Origin: Alkalicoccobacillus murimartini
GTDB lineage: Bacteria; Bacillota; Bacilli; Bacillales; Bacillaceae_D
Length of the DNA stretch: 64,000 nt
Assembly (NCBI RefSeq): GCF_030813245.1
Contig: NZ_JAUSUA010000005.1
Coordinates: forward strand, 186,001 to 250,000
Direction of reading: 5' to 3'
Part shown: piece after piece, positions 39,129 to 47,144 of the stretch
How the letters are laid out: each line of letters begins with the position of its first letter
Position numbering within the stretch: the first letter of the stretch is position 1
Notes under the pieces: model-generated
What the model saw: the letters and a program-made list of their open reading frames with translations, nothing else
Database searches by the model: none
What the model was told of the DNA's origin: nothing
Position numbers and translations under genes: made by a program

Positions 39129-39158
39129 TCATGGATTCATGACAGCTCTTTGCTTTAT
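39104..39158. terminator. Bidirectional terminator, phosphoesterase/ydcF
   Basis: AAGAGCTGTC/GACAGCTCTT arms overlap the end of the phosphoesterase gene; inner ATCCAT/ATGGAT pair; TTGCTTT follows. Confidence 0.8.
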
Positions 39159-39159
39159 G

Positions 39160-39732
39160 TTAGTTCCATTGCCTGTCTAAAAATAATTTCGTCAATGCAG
39201 CATACTCTCTAATATGAGATTGAATGATTGATATTGTGGGTGTTTCTCCTGCCAAACCTGTTACATCTAAACCTTGGTCACTCGCCATCAAAATGGCCCG
39301 ATATAAATGGAAACCATTACTAACAATAATCCCCGTCCCTTTTTCCTCCGTAATGAGTTCCTTTGAATACAACAGATTTTCATAGGTGGAGGTTGATTGA
39401 TCCTCTAGCAGAACCCGACTTTCCTCTACACCCAATTTCACTAATCCTCGTTTTATTGCTAATGCCTCAGAGATTCCTTCATCAGGTCCTTGTCCTCCAG
39501 AAGCAATCGCTATTGTCTTCTCATTACGTAATAAATACTGCGCAGCCGCATCAATTCTATACTGTAAGCTAAGAGATGGCTCTTCCCCTTTTACTCTTGC
39601 TCCCAAAACAATCAGATAATCTGCTTGATCAGGGACTTCCTGATGACTATATTGATAGATTTTCGTTTGTAAAAAGACCATATATAGAATTCCTACACTA
39701 AGTAATAATATGATTCCTACTTTTACATACAT
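39160..39732 (-). CDS. YdcF family (DUF218) membrane protein
   Basis: 190 residues: one N-terminal transmembrane segment (GIILLLSVGILYMVFL) and a DUF218/YdcF domain, typically involved in envelope processes. Motifs: ADYLIVLGARVKGEEPS (near residue 40), AIASGGQGPDEGISEA, STSTYENLLYS and VSNGFHLYRA. ATG at 39732 has AAGGGTGAG upstream; the ORF could be read 30 codons further but that part looks non-coding. Substrate unknown. The 340 bases upstream to the amidase gene hold only promoter-like sequence. Confidence 0.88.
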   Translation of the reverse strand: MYVKVGIILLLSVGILYMVFLQTKIYQYSHQEVPDQADYLIVLGARVKGEEPSLSLQYRIDAAAQYLLRNEKTIAIASGGQGPDEGISEALAIKRGLVKLGVEESRVLLEDQSTSTYENLLYSKELITEEKGTGIIVSNGFHLYRAILMASDQGLDVTGLAGETPTISIIQSHIREYAALTKLFLDRQWN

Positions 39733-40008
39733 TGTATTCTCACCCTTTATTTCTACACTCTTCGATATTTTTTTGAAAAACCCTTCTTTCGTATACCGAA
39801 TCATCCATTTTATGTTAATCACTAATTTAATAGATAATCTTCTACTAAGCCTTTAAATTTCCCAATAATTAAAATGACCACGCTAACGCAAATCAATTGA
39901 TTGTACTCTTCTGTTACACGCTCTTAACTTGACAGGACTCTCTAATTATTAAGCTAAAATACAGGACTATAGCCTTACAAAGCCTTTCACATCAATGATT
40001 AGCATTCT

Positions 40009-40036
40009 TTGATACTATCATATGTTTTTGTATAAT
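40009..40036 (+). promoter_or_regulatory. Promoter of the amidase gene
   Basis: TTGATA, 16 nt, TATAAT. Confidence 0.65.
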
Positions 40037-40074
40037 GGATCCACATTCTAGTGATTTTCAAAGGAGCTGAACAT

Positions 40075-40911
40075 GTGAAACAGAAAAGAATGAAAATAGG
40101 TTTATTATTTGTTTTTCTTTTGATGAGTGCTTTTCTTTTTCCAAGCATTGCAGGAGCTGCCGAGTCAGGAACTGTGGATGTATCTGGATCGTTAAATGTT
40201 CGATCTGATACATCGGAATCTAGTGCAATCATTGGTTCTTTATCTTCCGGAACAGAACTGACCTTTGAGGATCAAGGAAATGGTTGGGCCTCCATTGATT
40301 ATAATGGCCAAACTGGTTATGTATCGATTCAGTACATTTCAACAAGTGGTGACACTCCAAATACGACATCAGTATCTGGTCAAACCATTGTCATTGACCC
40401 GGGACACGGAGGCAGTGACCCTGGCGCTGTTGCAAATGGTCTTCAAGAAAAGGATGTTGTCTTAGATGTTGGGCAACGGGCAGCGGACAAGCTTAGTGCA
40501 TCAGGAGCCAATGTCATTATGACAAGATCTACTGATGAATTTATACAGCTAGAAGAACGAGCAGCGATTGCCAATCGAGCAAACGCAAGTATTTTTATTA
40601 GTATTCATGCAAATGCTGCTGCAGCAACATCTGCAAGTGGGACCGAGTCCTATCATTTTCCGACAAGTACGAATGGCCGCAGTCTAGCCACATCAATTCA
40701 AACAGAACTTATTAACGAACTCGGAACAAGAGATCGTGGTGTAAAAGATGCTAATTTTAGTGTTTTGCGTAACACAGCAATGCCAGCGACACTCCTAGAG
40801 TTAGGTTTCATCACCAATTCTGACGAAGCGGAACGGATGAAATCATCAAGCTTTAGAGAAAGTGCCGCAAACGCCATTCACGATGGTGTTCAATCTTATT
40901 ATGGTAATTAA
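40075..40911 (+). CDS. SH3b N-acetylmuramoyl-L-alanine amidase
   Basis: 278 residues. Signal peptide (residues 1-30), bacterial SH3 domain (GTVDVSGSLNVRSDTSESSAIIG through YVSIQYI, residues 35-85), then a zinc Amidase_3 domain that cuts the glycan-peptide bond of peptidoglycan: VIDPGHGGSDPGA (first His, near residue 105), QEKDVVLDV (Glu), SIHANAA (second His, near residue 175) and catalytic LLELGFITNSDEAE (near residue 240). The GTG at 40075 lies 7 nt after AAGGAGC. Likely secreted and wall-bound. Confidence 0.95.
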   Translation: MKQKRMKIGLLFVFLLMSAFLFPSIAGAAESGTVDVSGSLNVRSDTSESSAIIGSLSSGTELTFEDQGNGWASIDYNGQTGYVSIQYISTSGDTPNTTSVSGQTIVIDPGHGGSDPGAVANGLQEKDVVLDVGQRAADKLSASGANVIMTRSTDEFIQLEERAAIANRANASIFISIHANAAAATSASGTESYHFPTSTNGRSLATSIQTELINELGTRDRGVKDANFSVLRNTAMPATLLELGFITNSDEAERMKSSSFRESAANAIHDGVQSYYGN

Positions 40912-41010
40912 TATGTAACCCGAAGTCTAGTGCCTATTTTCCTTTTGGGACACACCATTTGTGGAGTATTTCCATAATGTGATAGTAAAAGGAAAGGTGG
41001 TACACATCCT

Positions 41011-41190
41011 ATGGGTTACTATGGCGGTTATCCTGGATCCTATTATCCTCCGCAAGGTTATGGCTATGGATATCCTTATAATCCATGCTGCTATAAAGGA
41101 CAAAAGAAAGGTAATACTGGATTTTTCTTCGCGCTGATCGTTCTGCTGTTCATATTATTTGTCATTGTAGGTGGAGCTGGTTGGTATTAA
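41011..41190 (+). CDS. YjcZ-family sporulation protein
   Basis: 59-residue protein. The N-terminal half is Gly/Tyr/Pro-rich (GYYGGYPGSYYPP), followed by a CC pair and a basic patch (KGQKKG), then a hydrophobic C-terminal helix FALIVLLFILFVIVGG that is the hallmark of YjcZ/YczN-type small spore proteins. ATG at 41011 follows GGAAAGGTGG. It shares a terminator with the convergent Tyr/Pro-rich gene. The longer N-terminus is unusual, since most YjcZ proteins have a short Gly-rich lead. Confidence 0.8.
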   Translation: MGYYGGYPGSYYPPQGYGYGYPYNPCCYKGQKKGNTGFFFALIVLLFILFVIVGGAGWY

Positions 41191-41202
41191 AAAAGTACAA
41201 AC

Positions 41203-41236
41203 AAAAAGGCTGTCAGTTTTTAGACAGCCTTTTTTT
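41203..41236. terminator. Bidirectional terminator, YjcZ gene/41243 gene
   Basis: AAAAAGGCTGTC/GACAGCCTTTTTTT hairpin, symmetric A and T tracts. Confidence 0.95.
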
Positions 41237-41242
41237 CTGTTA

Positions 41243-41494
41243 CTACCGGTAGTAAGGATATGGCTGATAAGGTGGATAGGGTTGATATTGAGGGTACGGA
41301 GGATAGTAATATCCGTACGGCTGTGAAAAAGCACTGCCTGCAAATCCCCCTAAGAACCCTCCAAGTAAACTACCGCCAAATCCACCACCAAATCCACCGT
41401 ATGGAGGACGTGGTCTAAAAGGTGGCCGCCCGTAAGGCGGACGCCTAAAACCCGCTGTATATGGTACTTGCCTGTAATAATTTGATGAATACAT
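41243..41494 (-). CDS. Small Gly/Pro/Tyr-rich protein, possibly spore coat
   Basis: 83 residues of low complexity: an Arg/Pro-rich first third (PPYGRPPFRPRPPYGG), a Gly-rich middle (GGGFGGSLLGGFLGGFAG) and a Tyr/Pro-rich end (PYGYYYPPYPQYQPYPPYQ). No signal peptide. The composition is like minor spore-coat or adhesive proteins, and the neighbour is a YjcZ protein, but I recognise no family. ATG follows GGGAGGG by 6 nt, which supports a real gene. Confidence 0.65.
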   Translation of the reverse strand: MYSSNYYRQVPYTAGFRRPPYGRPPFRPRPPYGGFGGGFGGSLLGGFLGGFAGSAFSQPYGYYYPPYPQYQPYPPYQPYPYYR

Positions 41495-41565
41495 ATGTTT
41501 CCCTCCCTATAGCCTATAAGGGCAATCCATGTATCCTATGCATACAGCCCGATCATGGTGACTGC

Positions 41566-43611
41566 CTATCTTAAATTAGAATCTAAGATGGTCGCCACTT
41601 TGTCTACCACATATCCGCTTCCGCCTTTATCGCTCACATCATCAATCATCATCACAAGAAGTAACTCCGGATCTTCATCAGCATCAACCGCGACAAACCA
41701 GCCATGCTCCTGCCCTTCCTCTTCCTGTGAAGCTTTTAACTCAGCTGTCCCAGTCTTACCAGCAATTCGAGCGCCATCCATGGCAGCAGCATGCCCGGAT
41801 CCTCTTGAATCCTCAATGACGTCTACCAAATCTTGTTGGAGTAACTCTGCGTGTTCAGCTGACATTACAGATTCTTTCCAAATGCCTTGTTCTTCATCTA
41901 ATTCTAGTATCGGTTGAATCATATTTCCTTCATTCACAATCGTCGTAAAGGTTAAACCTAAATGGAGTGGCGTCATTTGGATTTCGCCTTGTCCATACCC
42001 ACTATCCGCCAATTGTATATCATTGCGAATCCCGTCAGCACCTGTGAGTGAAGATGTATTAAATAAACCAGGTAACGGCAAGTCTTCTCCAAAACCGAAG
42101 GCCTCAGCTCCATTAACAAAGGCATCTTCACCCATGTTAAGAGCTTGATTAGCAAAATAAATGTTATCTGAGTACACCAGTGCTTTACGCAAATCAACAG
42201 GTTCACCATAATCGCTCACTCGTGTGACTTCATAACCACCCCAATCAGATCCCTCAGGTTGCCAGCTGTCCCCCTGAACATCTAACGTTTCATTTGGGTC
42301 TAACGTGCCTTCTTCTAGACCTATAGCTGCCGTTAAGAGCTTAAACGTCGATCCAGGTGAATAAATTTGAGCAAAACGATTTAAACGCGGTTTATCTTCA
42401 TCTGAATCAATCTCTTCTCGCTGTTTTGAAGTAAAACCAAATGAAGCTTGATTTGGATCATAAGAAGGTCGGTTCACTAACGCTAATATTTCTCCAGTAG
42501 TTGGATGTATTGCTGAAGCTGTACCAGCGTCCTCTCCCACCTCATCAAAAATCTCTTGTTGTAAATCCATATCTATCGTTAGTGTAATATCTTCACCATG
42601 TTCAGGTTCTTCTTCAAGAATCGTTTCCTTCGTCTCACCTTCATTATCTTTTAGAGAAATTTTTCCACCGGATGTTCCTCTTAATCGATCTTCGAATACT
42701 CTTTCCAACCCTGTTTGTCCTAATTTATCGTGCGTGCCGTAGCCTTCATCTTTAAGTTCGCCTAATTGTTCAGCTGTAATATCTTGTATATAGCCCGTAA
42801 GATGAGCAGCAGTCTCGCTGTATGGGTACTCCCTACCTTTATTCAATTCATATGACGCTCCGGGTATTTGCCTTAAGTCTTCTTCTGCCCAATCCAATCG
42901 CGAGGAAGGAAAGGTATGAATAGGGACAAAGCTCTCATCTGTCACCCATTCTTGGTCAAGCCTCGACTCTACTGTCTGCTCCGAGACGCCTGTAAGCTCT
43001 GAGAATTCGCTAATAAATTCATCTCGGTCTTCGATTCTCCCAGGAACTGCACCAATATCTAACACTTCTCCATTTATTGCTAGCCCATTACCATTTCGAT
43101 CAAATATTTGTCCTCTGGTAGGGGTTGATCTTTGAAATTCAATCGTATCTTCTGCTTCGATAGCTGGATAGACAAGAGATTCATCCCAAGTAACAGCCCA
43201 GCTCTCTTCCTCTTCACTTTCTTCTAATGCAAGTGTGATCGGCTCTTCAAATTCGATCGTACCAATCTCTGTTGATAGAGTGATAGAGAGAGAAACCGAA
43301 TACTGCGAATCCTCGGTTTCCTGTTGGCTATCTTCACTGTCTTCATCCGGATACATGGCCTCTATAGTCAGTTCTGTACTATGCATGGAATCATATAAGG
43401 ACCCTGTTCTTTCTTCAAATTGCCCTTCCGATTGTGCTTCTTTTGAATCGTTCGTTAACATCGCATACATATCTTCAAATTCATTGTTTTCCCATTTCTC
43501 AATAAACGCATCAAGTGTTTCCTTAGGATCAGGCTCATCTCCAAAACAACCTGTTAGTAGAAGAGTTGAGAAGAGGCCGGTTATGACGATACCCGTTTTT
43601 GCGTAATGCAT
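41566..43611 (-). CDS. MecA-like class B penicillin-binding protein (lipoprotein)
   Basis: 681 residues. Lipobox LLLTGCFG (near residue 20), NTF2-like MecA_N domain (residues 25-150), PBP dimerisation domain (STPTRGQIFDRNGNGLAIN onward), then the transpeptidase domain with SxxK in YSPGSTFKLLTA (near residue 422), SxN in YSDNIYF (near residue 480) and KTGTAEL (near residue 617). It cross-links peptidoglycan outside the membrane and is of the PBP3/PBP2a type often tolerant of beta-lactams. Strongly acidic surface. ATG at 43611 follows GGATGGTGG; an in-frame ATG four codons earlier overlaps that site. Single gene. Confidence 0.95.
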   Translation of the reverse strand: MHYAKTGIVITGLFSTLLLTGCFGDEPDPKETLDAFIEKWENNEFEDMYAMLTNDSKEAQSEGQFEERTGSLYDSMHSTELTIEAMYPDEDSEDSQQETEDSQYSVSLSITLSTEIGTIEFEEPITLALEESEEEESWAVTWDESLVYPAIEAEDTIEFQRSTPTRGQIFDRNGNGLAINGEVLDIGAVPGRIEDRDEFISEFSELTGVSEQTVESRLDQEWVTDESFVPIHTFPSSRLDWAEEDLRQIPGASYELNKGREYPYSETAAHLTGYIQDITAEQLGELKDEGYGTHDKLGQTGLERVFEDRLRGTSGGKISLKDNEGETKETILEEEPEHGEDITLTIDMDLQQEIFDEVGEDAGTASAIHPTTGEILALVNRPSYDPNQASFGFTSKQREEIDSDEDKPRLNRFAQIYSPGSTFKLLTAAIGLEEGTLDPNETLDVQGDSWQPEGSDWGGYEVTRVSDYGEPVDLRKALVYSDNIYFANQALNMGEDAFVNGAEAFGFGEDLPLPGLFNTSSLTGADGIRNDIQLADSGYGQGEIQMTPLHLGLTFTTIVNEGNMIQPILELDEEQGIWKESVMSAEHAELLQQDLVDVIEDSRGSGHAAAMDGARIAGKTGTAELKASQEEEGQEHGWFVAVDADEDPELLLVMMIDDVSDKGGSGYVVDKVATILDSNLR

Positions 43612-43741
43612 AAAATCCACCATCCAATTCCATTTTTTATCTATGTATCTTCCGTTTAATCTCTTACCAGTTTACCATAATAATTGAATATTTTCGGGTC
43701 TTTTTATGGAATAAAAAAGGAGACTAGGTTCTTTTAAACAC

Positions 43742-43792
43742 AAAAAGGGCCGAACAATGACGTCGTCTAACACATCAATGTTCGGCCCTTTT
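43742..43792. terminator. GGGCCGAACA hairpin at edge of intergenic module
   Basis: AAAAGGGCCGAACA/TGTTCGGCCCTTTT stem flanked by A and T tracts. It faces no obvious upstream plus-strand gene, so it may belong to the duplicated intergenic module rather than end a transcript. Confidence 0.6.
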
Positions 43793-43867
43793 ATATAAAA
43801 AATGAGAGAGTTTAGACCTTTATTACTGTGGAGCGGGTGAGTCACACAATACCCAGTACAAGAAAGG

Positions 43868-44125
43868 GTTCAGAGGTCATCCGAATGTGGTTCCTTCGCT
43901 ATCGCTCCCGAGAATGGGGGGCACGCTTACCGCGGGAAGGCATTAAGGCCACTCACTGATAAAATAAGCTCATAGGCACCGCTTCAGGAGAAACCTACGC
44001 TTTCCACGGGAACGGCCTCAGCCCTTGAAGTGGAAGGGCACCCCTTCAATGTCTTCAGACTCGTTCTGTCCCGTAGGAGTCTTCGGTTTCTCCTTCCGCT
44101 ACTTTTCTGATCAACCAAATGTCGA
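43868..44125. repeat. Structured interspersed repeat, copy 2 (inverted)
   Basis: Lies in the 790-bp gap between the PBP and nitroreductase genes. Outer stem GGAGAAACC/GGTTTCTCC (43987-43995, 44085-44093), middle CACGGGA/TCCCGTA (44005-44011, 44069-44075), inner TTGAAG/CTTCAA (44033-44050 region). Same folding order as copy 1, different bases. The reverse strand shows the GAAGACTCC...GTGGAAAGCG...TCCTGAAGCGG framework of copy 1. Flanks on both sides match the 56.6-kb module. No gene found in the gap. Confidence 0.75.
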
Positions 44126-44187
44126 ACCAGTTCGAATTAATCTCTAAACTGATCCTTCCAAATAAGCCCACAGGGGTTATATGACCA

Positions 44188-44236
44188 TAAAAACAGCCTC
44201 CCGTTTCCAAAGTAGAGGAAATAGAAGGCTGTTTTA
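44188..44236. terminator. AACAGCCT hairpin ending the module
   Basis: AAAACAGCCT/AGGCTGTTTT hairpin with CGTTTCC/GGAAATA inner pairing; a near copy occurs at 56802. Could act as terminator on either strand. Confidence 0.65.
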
Positions 44237-44410
44237 TATTTTTAAGAGTAAACTCTATCTAAATATCGTTCTTTTATAGTGGCCTGCTGCTCTGTGACTT
44301 ACGGATTCGGACGTTCTACTTGAGCGATATCCGTTCAACTTATTCCTTTATTATTCGTCATTTCAACTATCTCTAGTTGTTATGACTTAGCCTCTTAATT
44401 AACAGAGATA

Positions 44411-44980
44411 TTAATTCTCGATAATTGTTAACTTATCCTTAATATCTGTTCTCTTTTTGGGTTTAGGAATATCTTGTATATATCCCAGCATAAGTGTAGC
44501 CACAATCTTTTCTCCTGGTTCAACGCCAATCTTTTCTCTAAATGTTGGATTATAGATCCAATCATTTGAACGCCAAATCATGCCAATATCCCTTGCCCAC
44601 GCTGCCAGTTGAAAGTTTTGAATGAGTGCACTTACAGCTGCATGATCTTCGTCCCATGTTTTTTGACGCGGGTCCTCTGGCATTACGACTACAAGATGGA
44701 CCGGGATCGATCGAAAATGATCTGCTTTCTTTTTAACACCCTCAGATACTTCTCCACCTGGTGCTGGCTGAGAGTTGATAAAGGCTTGTACAAAGGTTTC
44801 TGTACCTTCACCATTGTATAAAAGAAAACGCCAAGGCTCTGTCATCTTATGGTTCGGCGCCCACTTTGCAACGTCTAATAAATCGATGATCACATCCGTT
44901 GGAACTGGTTCCTGCTTAAAGCTTGTAATGGATCGTCTACTGCGAATAATATCATCTATACTTTTATGCTCTATCGTCAT
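44411..44980 (-). CDS. Nitroreductase family protein
   Basis: 189-residue FMN-dependent nitroreductase-fold oxidoreductase (YfhC/YdjA-like). FMN-binding RSRRSITSFKQEPVP at the N-terminus, KWAPNHKMTEPWRFLLY (near residue 40), and AWARDIGMIWRSNDW plus KIVATLMLGY near the C-terminus. Soluble; substrate unknown, NAD(P)H likely donor. A Fur-box-like site lies 27 bp upstream. Divergent from the drug-exporter operon. Confidence 0.9.
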   Translation of the reverse strand: MTIEHKSIDDIIRSRRSITSFKQEPVPTDVIIDLLDVAKWAPNHKMTEPWRFLLYNGEGTETFVQAFINSQPAPGGEVSEGVKKKADHFRSIPVHLVVVMPEDPRQKTWDEDHAAVSALIQNFQLAAWARDIGMIWRSNDWIYNPTFREKIGVEPGEKIVATLMLGYIQDIPKPKKRTDIKDKLTIIEN

Positions 44981-45006
44981 TATTGGCCTCCTGCTATTCT
45001 ATCAAA

Positions 45007-45021
45007 TAATAATGATTCTCA
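45007..45021. promoter_or_regulatory. Candidate Fur box
   Basis: On the minus strand TGAGAATCATTATTA, two mismatches from the 7-1-7 consensus TGATAATNATTATCA, in the upstream region of the nitroreductase gene. Confidence 0.5.
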
Positions 45022-45116
45022 ATTAATTAAACTTTACCTTACTCTGTATATCTTTGCAAGAGATATGAATGAATCCATCGAAGATCCTCCTGTTTATTAA
45101 ATCCTGAGAAAATATG

Positions 45117-45145
45117 TTGCTTTTTGGAATTAAACTGGGTAGAAT
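45117..45145 (+). promoter_or_regulatory. Probable promoter of the exporter operon
   Basis: TTGCTT, 17 nt, TAGAAT; the -35 box is weak. Predicted leader about 240 nt. Confidence 0.55.
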
Positions 45146-45185
45146 GAAGAAGATTAAAACTATTCAGATGACTATAAATGAGAGG

Positions 45186-45248
45186 AGCTGTGTGTGATGA
45201 GGAAAATAAATGAACTATATCTATTAACTTCATACACACAGCTTTTTT
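45186..45248 (+). terminator. Leader hairpin 1 (terminator-like), enclosing the leader peptide
   Basis: AGCTGTGTGT (45186-45195) pairs with ACACACAGCT (45234-45243), extended by ATG/CAT, and is followed by TTTTTT. The 5' arm overlaps the ribosome site of the leader peptide, so translation and hairpin formation compete. Confidence 0.7.
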
Positions 45249-45253
45249 CTTAA
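45197..45253 (+). CDS. Putative leader peptide of the BmrCD-type exporter
   Basis: 18-codon ORF MRKINELYLLTSYTQLFS ending in TAA, preceded by AGAGGAG (9 nt to ATG at 45197; 6 nt to a GTG at 45194). It sits between the operon promoter and two terminator-like hairpins. In B. subtilis the bmrCD exporter is controlled by a leader peptide, BmrB, through ribosome-mediated attenuation; this ORF holds the same position. A ribosome stalled on it would keep arm ACACAGCTT free to pair with AAGCTGTGT (45286-45294). Sequence similarity to BmrB is not checked. Confidence 0.65.
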   Translation: MRKINELYLLTSYTQLFS

Positions 45254-45283
45254 TATATTTATGCGTAGATAAATAATTATGAA

Positions 45284-45305
45284 GCAAGCTGTGTTTATAG
45301 CTTGC
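45284..45305 (+). promoter_or_regulatory. Leader hairpin 2 / antiterminator arm
   Basis: GCAAGCT (45284-45290) pairs with AGCTTGC (45299-45305). Its arm AAGCTGTGT can instead pair with ACACAGCTT of hairpin 1, a mutually exclusive fold. Confidence 0.6.
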
Positions 45306-45321
45306 AATGACCGTGTTTATT

Positions 45322-45354
45322 AAGGGGTGTCGTGTAAAGCGACACCCCTTTTTT
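45322..45354 (+). terminator. Leader terminator before bmrC
   Basis: 11-bp stem AAGGGGTGTCG/CGACACCCCTT followed by TTTTTT, 39 nt before the bmrC start; a strong intrinsic terminator inside the 5' leader. Confidence 0.9.
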
Positions 45355-45392
45355 GTATTCTTTATCAACTATTCTTTAAGGATGTGTCGTTT

Positions 45393-47144
45393 ATGTTCCG
45401 TGTCTTTGGCCAACTAGCTTGGTTTTTTAAAGAAGAATGGCGAAGATATACTATTGCTATTATTCTTCTGATTATTGTCAGCTTCATTGATCTTATGCCA
45501 GCGAGATTACTAGGATTAATTGTAGATGATTTTCAAATTGGCTCCTTAACCTTCAACAAAGGTCTTGCTTACATTGGGATCTTTCTTCTCATTACAATAT
45601 CAAGTTATGGGCTGACTTATATCTGGATGTCTAAGTTATTTGGAGGAGCTTTAGTCGTTGAACGTAAGCTTCGATCTCGTTTTATGAATCATCTTTTACG
45701 GATGGATGTTCCCTTTTTTGAGAAGAGGCGCACGGGAGATTTAATGGCTCAAGGAACCAACGATTTAAAAGCTGTCAGTATGACTGCTGGATTTGGTGTG
45801 TTAACACTGGTTGATTCGATTGTCTTCATGTTAATCATATTAGGTGCCATGATTATTCTCGTCGATTGGAAGTTGACACTAGCAGCTGTCGCACCTCTTC
45901 CACTTATCGGAATTATGATCTCTATTTTAGGAATTAAAATTCATGCCAGGTTCACCAAGGCTCAAGAAGCATTTGGGTCATTAAATGGGCGAGTTCTTGA
46001 ATCTGTTGCCGGTATGCGTGTGATTCGCGCATTTCGTAGAGAGCGGCATGATGAAAACAAGTTTTTGTCGATGAGCGAGGATGTCTATAAACGTAATCTT
46101 GAAGTAGCTAAAATTGAATCTTTTTTTGAGCCCGTTGTTAATATCGTCGTAGCACTAAGCTATGTCATTGGACTTGGTTATGGCTCCTACCTTGTATTTG
46201 CCCAACAAATTTCACTTGGACAATTAATTACCTTTAATGTCTATCTTGGCATGATGATTTGGCCAATGTTTGCGATTGGTGAGCTCATAAACATTATGCA
46301 GCGTGGGTCTGCCTCATTGCAGCGTGTAAATGGAACTCTAGCTGTCAATCAAGCTGTTCCTGATCCTACGTCACCAGTTCAACCAGATCACCAAGCAAAT
46401 GTTTCTTTTCATCAAGTGACCTTCAGTTATCCCTCCTCAGATTTGAACCAGCTTAAAGATCTTACTCTAGAGATTAAGTCGGGTGAGACAATTGGAGTTG
46501 TTGGTAAAACAGGGAGTGGGAAATCTACGCTAATAAAACAGCTACTTAAGTATTATCCTTCAGGGAAAGGTCAATTTTATGTTGGAAATCATTCTATTAC
46601 TGAACAGAGCAAATCAGATGTTCGCGCAAAGATTGGCTATGTACCTCAGGATCATATTCTATTTTCTAAATCGGTACGAGAGAATATCTTGTTTGGAAAA
46701 CCAGAAGCAACTGAATCTGAATTAAATGAAGCGATTCGTGTTTCTGCATTTGAGCAAGACCTTGCTTTTCTACCCGAAGGACTAGATACATTAGTGGGTG
46801 AGAACGGCGTCTCTCTATCTGGTGGGCAAAAACAGCGTATTTCTATTGCTCGTGCGTTGATTGCTAAACCACCAATACTGATCTTAGATGACTCACTGTC
46901 AGCTGTTGATGCCAAAACAGAAGCAACAATTGTTAGTCATTTGCGAGAGGCACGAAAAGGATTAACCACGATTATCACAGCACATAGAATGTCAGCCATT
47001 GAACAGGCCGATCAAATCATCGTCCTAGAGAATGGACAAAAAGCTGAGCTTGGAACTCATCCAGAGTTAATGAACAATCGTGGATGGTATTTCGAACAGG
47101 TGGAACAGCAAACACGAGGAATAGAAGTGGAGGTGAACGAATGA
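45393..47144 (+). CDS. bmrC: Heterodimeric multidrug ABC exporter, BmrC-type half
   Basis: 583-residue half-transporter: six transmembrane segments (residues 15-300) then an ATPase domain. Walker A GVVGKTGSGKSTLIKQ (near residue 370), signature LSGGQKQR (near residue 474), Walker B ILILDDSLSAVDAKT (near residue 497). The residue after the Walker B Asp is Asp instead of the catalytic Glu, the mark of the degenerate subunit in BmrC/BmrD-type exporters. ATG at 45393 follows AAGGATG; the ORF opens 22 codons earlier inside the terminator and is rejected. ATGA overlap with bmrD. Induction is probably by translation-blocking drugs through the leader. Confidence 0.93.
   Translation: MFRVFGQLAWFFKEEWRRYTIAIILLIIVSFIDLMPARLLGLIVDDFQIGSLTFNKGLAYIGIFLLITISSYGLTYIWMSKLFGGALVVERKLRSRFMNHLLRMDVPFFEKRRTGDLMAQGTNDLKAVSMTAGFGVLTLVDSIVFMLIILGAMIILVDWKLTLAAVAPLPLIGIMISILGIKIHARFTKAQEAFGSLNGRVLESVAGMRVIRAFRRERHDENKFLSMSEDVYKRNLEVAKIESFFEPVVNIVVALSYVIGLGYGSYLVFAQQISLGQLITFNVYLGMMIWPMFAIGELINIMQRGSASLQRVNGTLAVNQAVPDPTSPVQPDHQANVSFHQVTFSYPSSDLNQLKDLTLEIKSGETIGVVGKTGSGKSTLIKQLLKYYPSGKGQFYVGNHSITEQSKSDVRAKIGYVPQDHILFSKSVRENILFGKPEATESELNEAIRVSAFEQDLAFLPEGLDTLVGENGVSLSGGQKQRISIARALIAKPPILILDDSLSAVDAKTEATIVSHLREARKGLTTIITAHRMSAIEQADQIIVLENGQKAELGTHPELMNNRGWYFEQVEQQTRGIEVEVNE

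Noticed and set aside
44266-44410. Possible small gene upstream of the nitroreductase end
   Set aside because: Frequent stops in all frames and no ribosome site.
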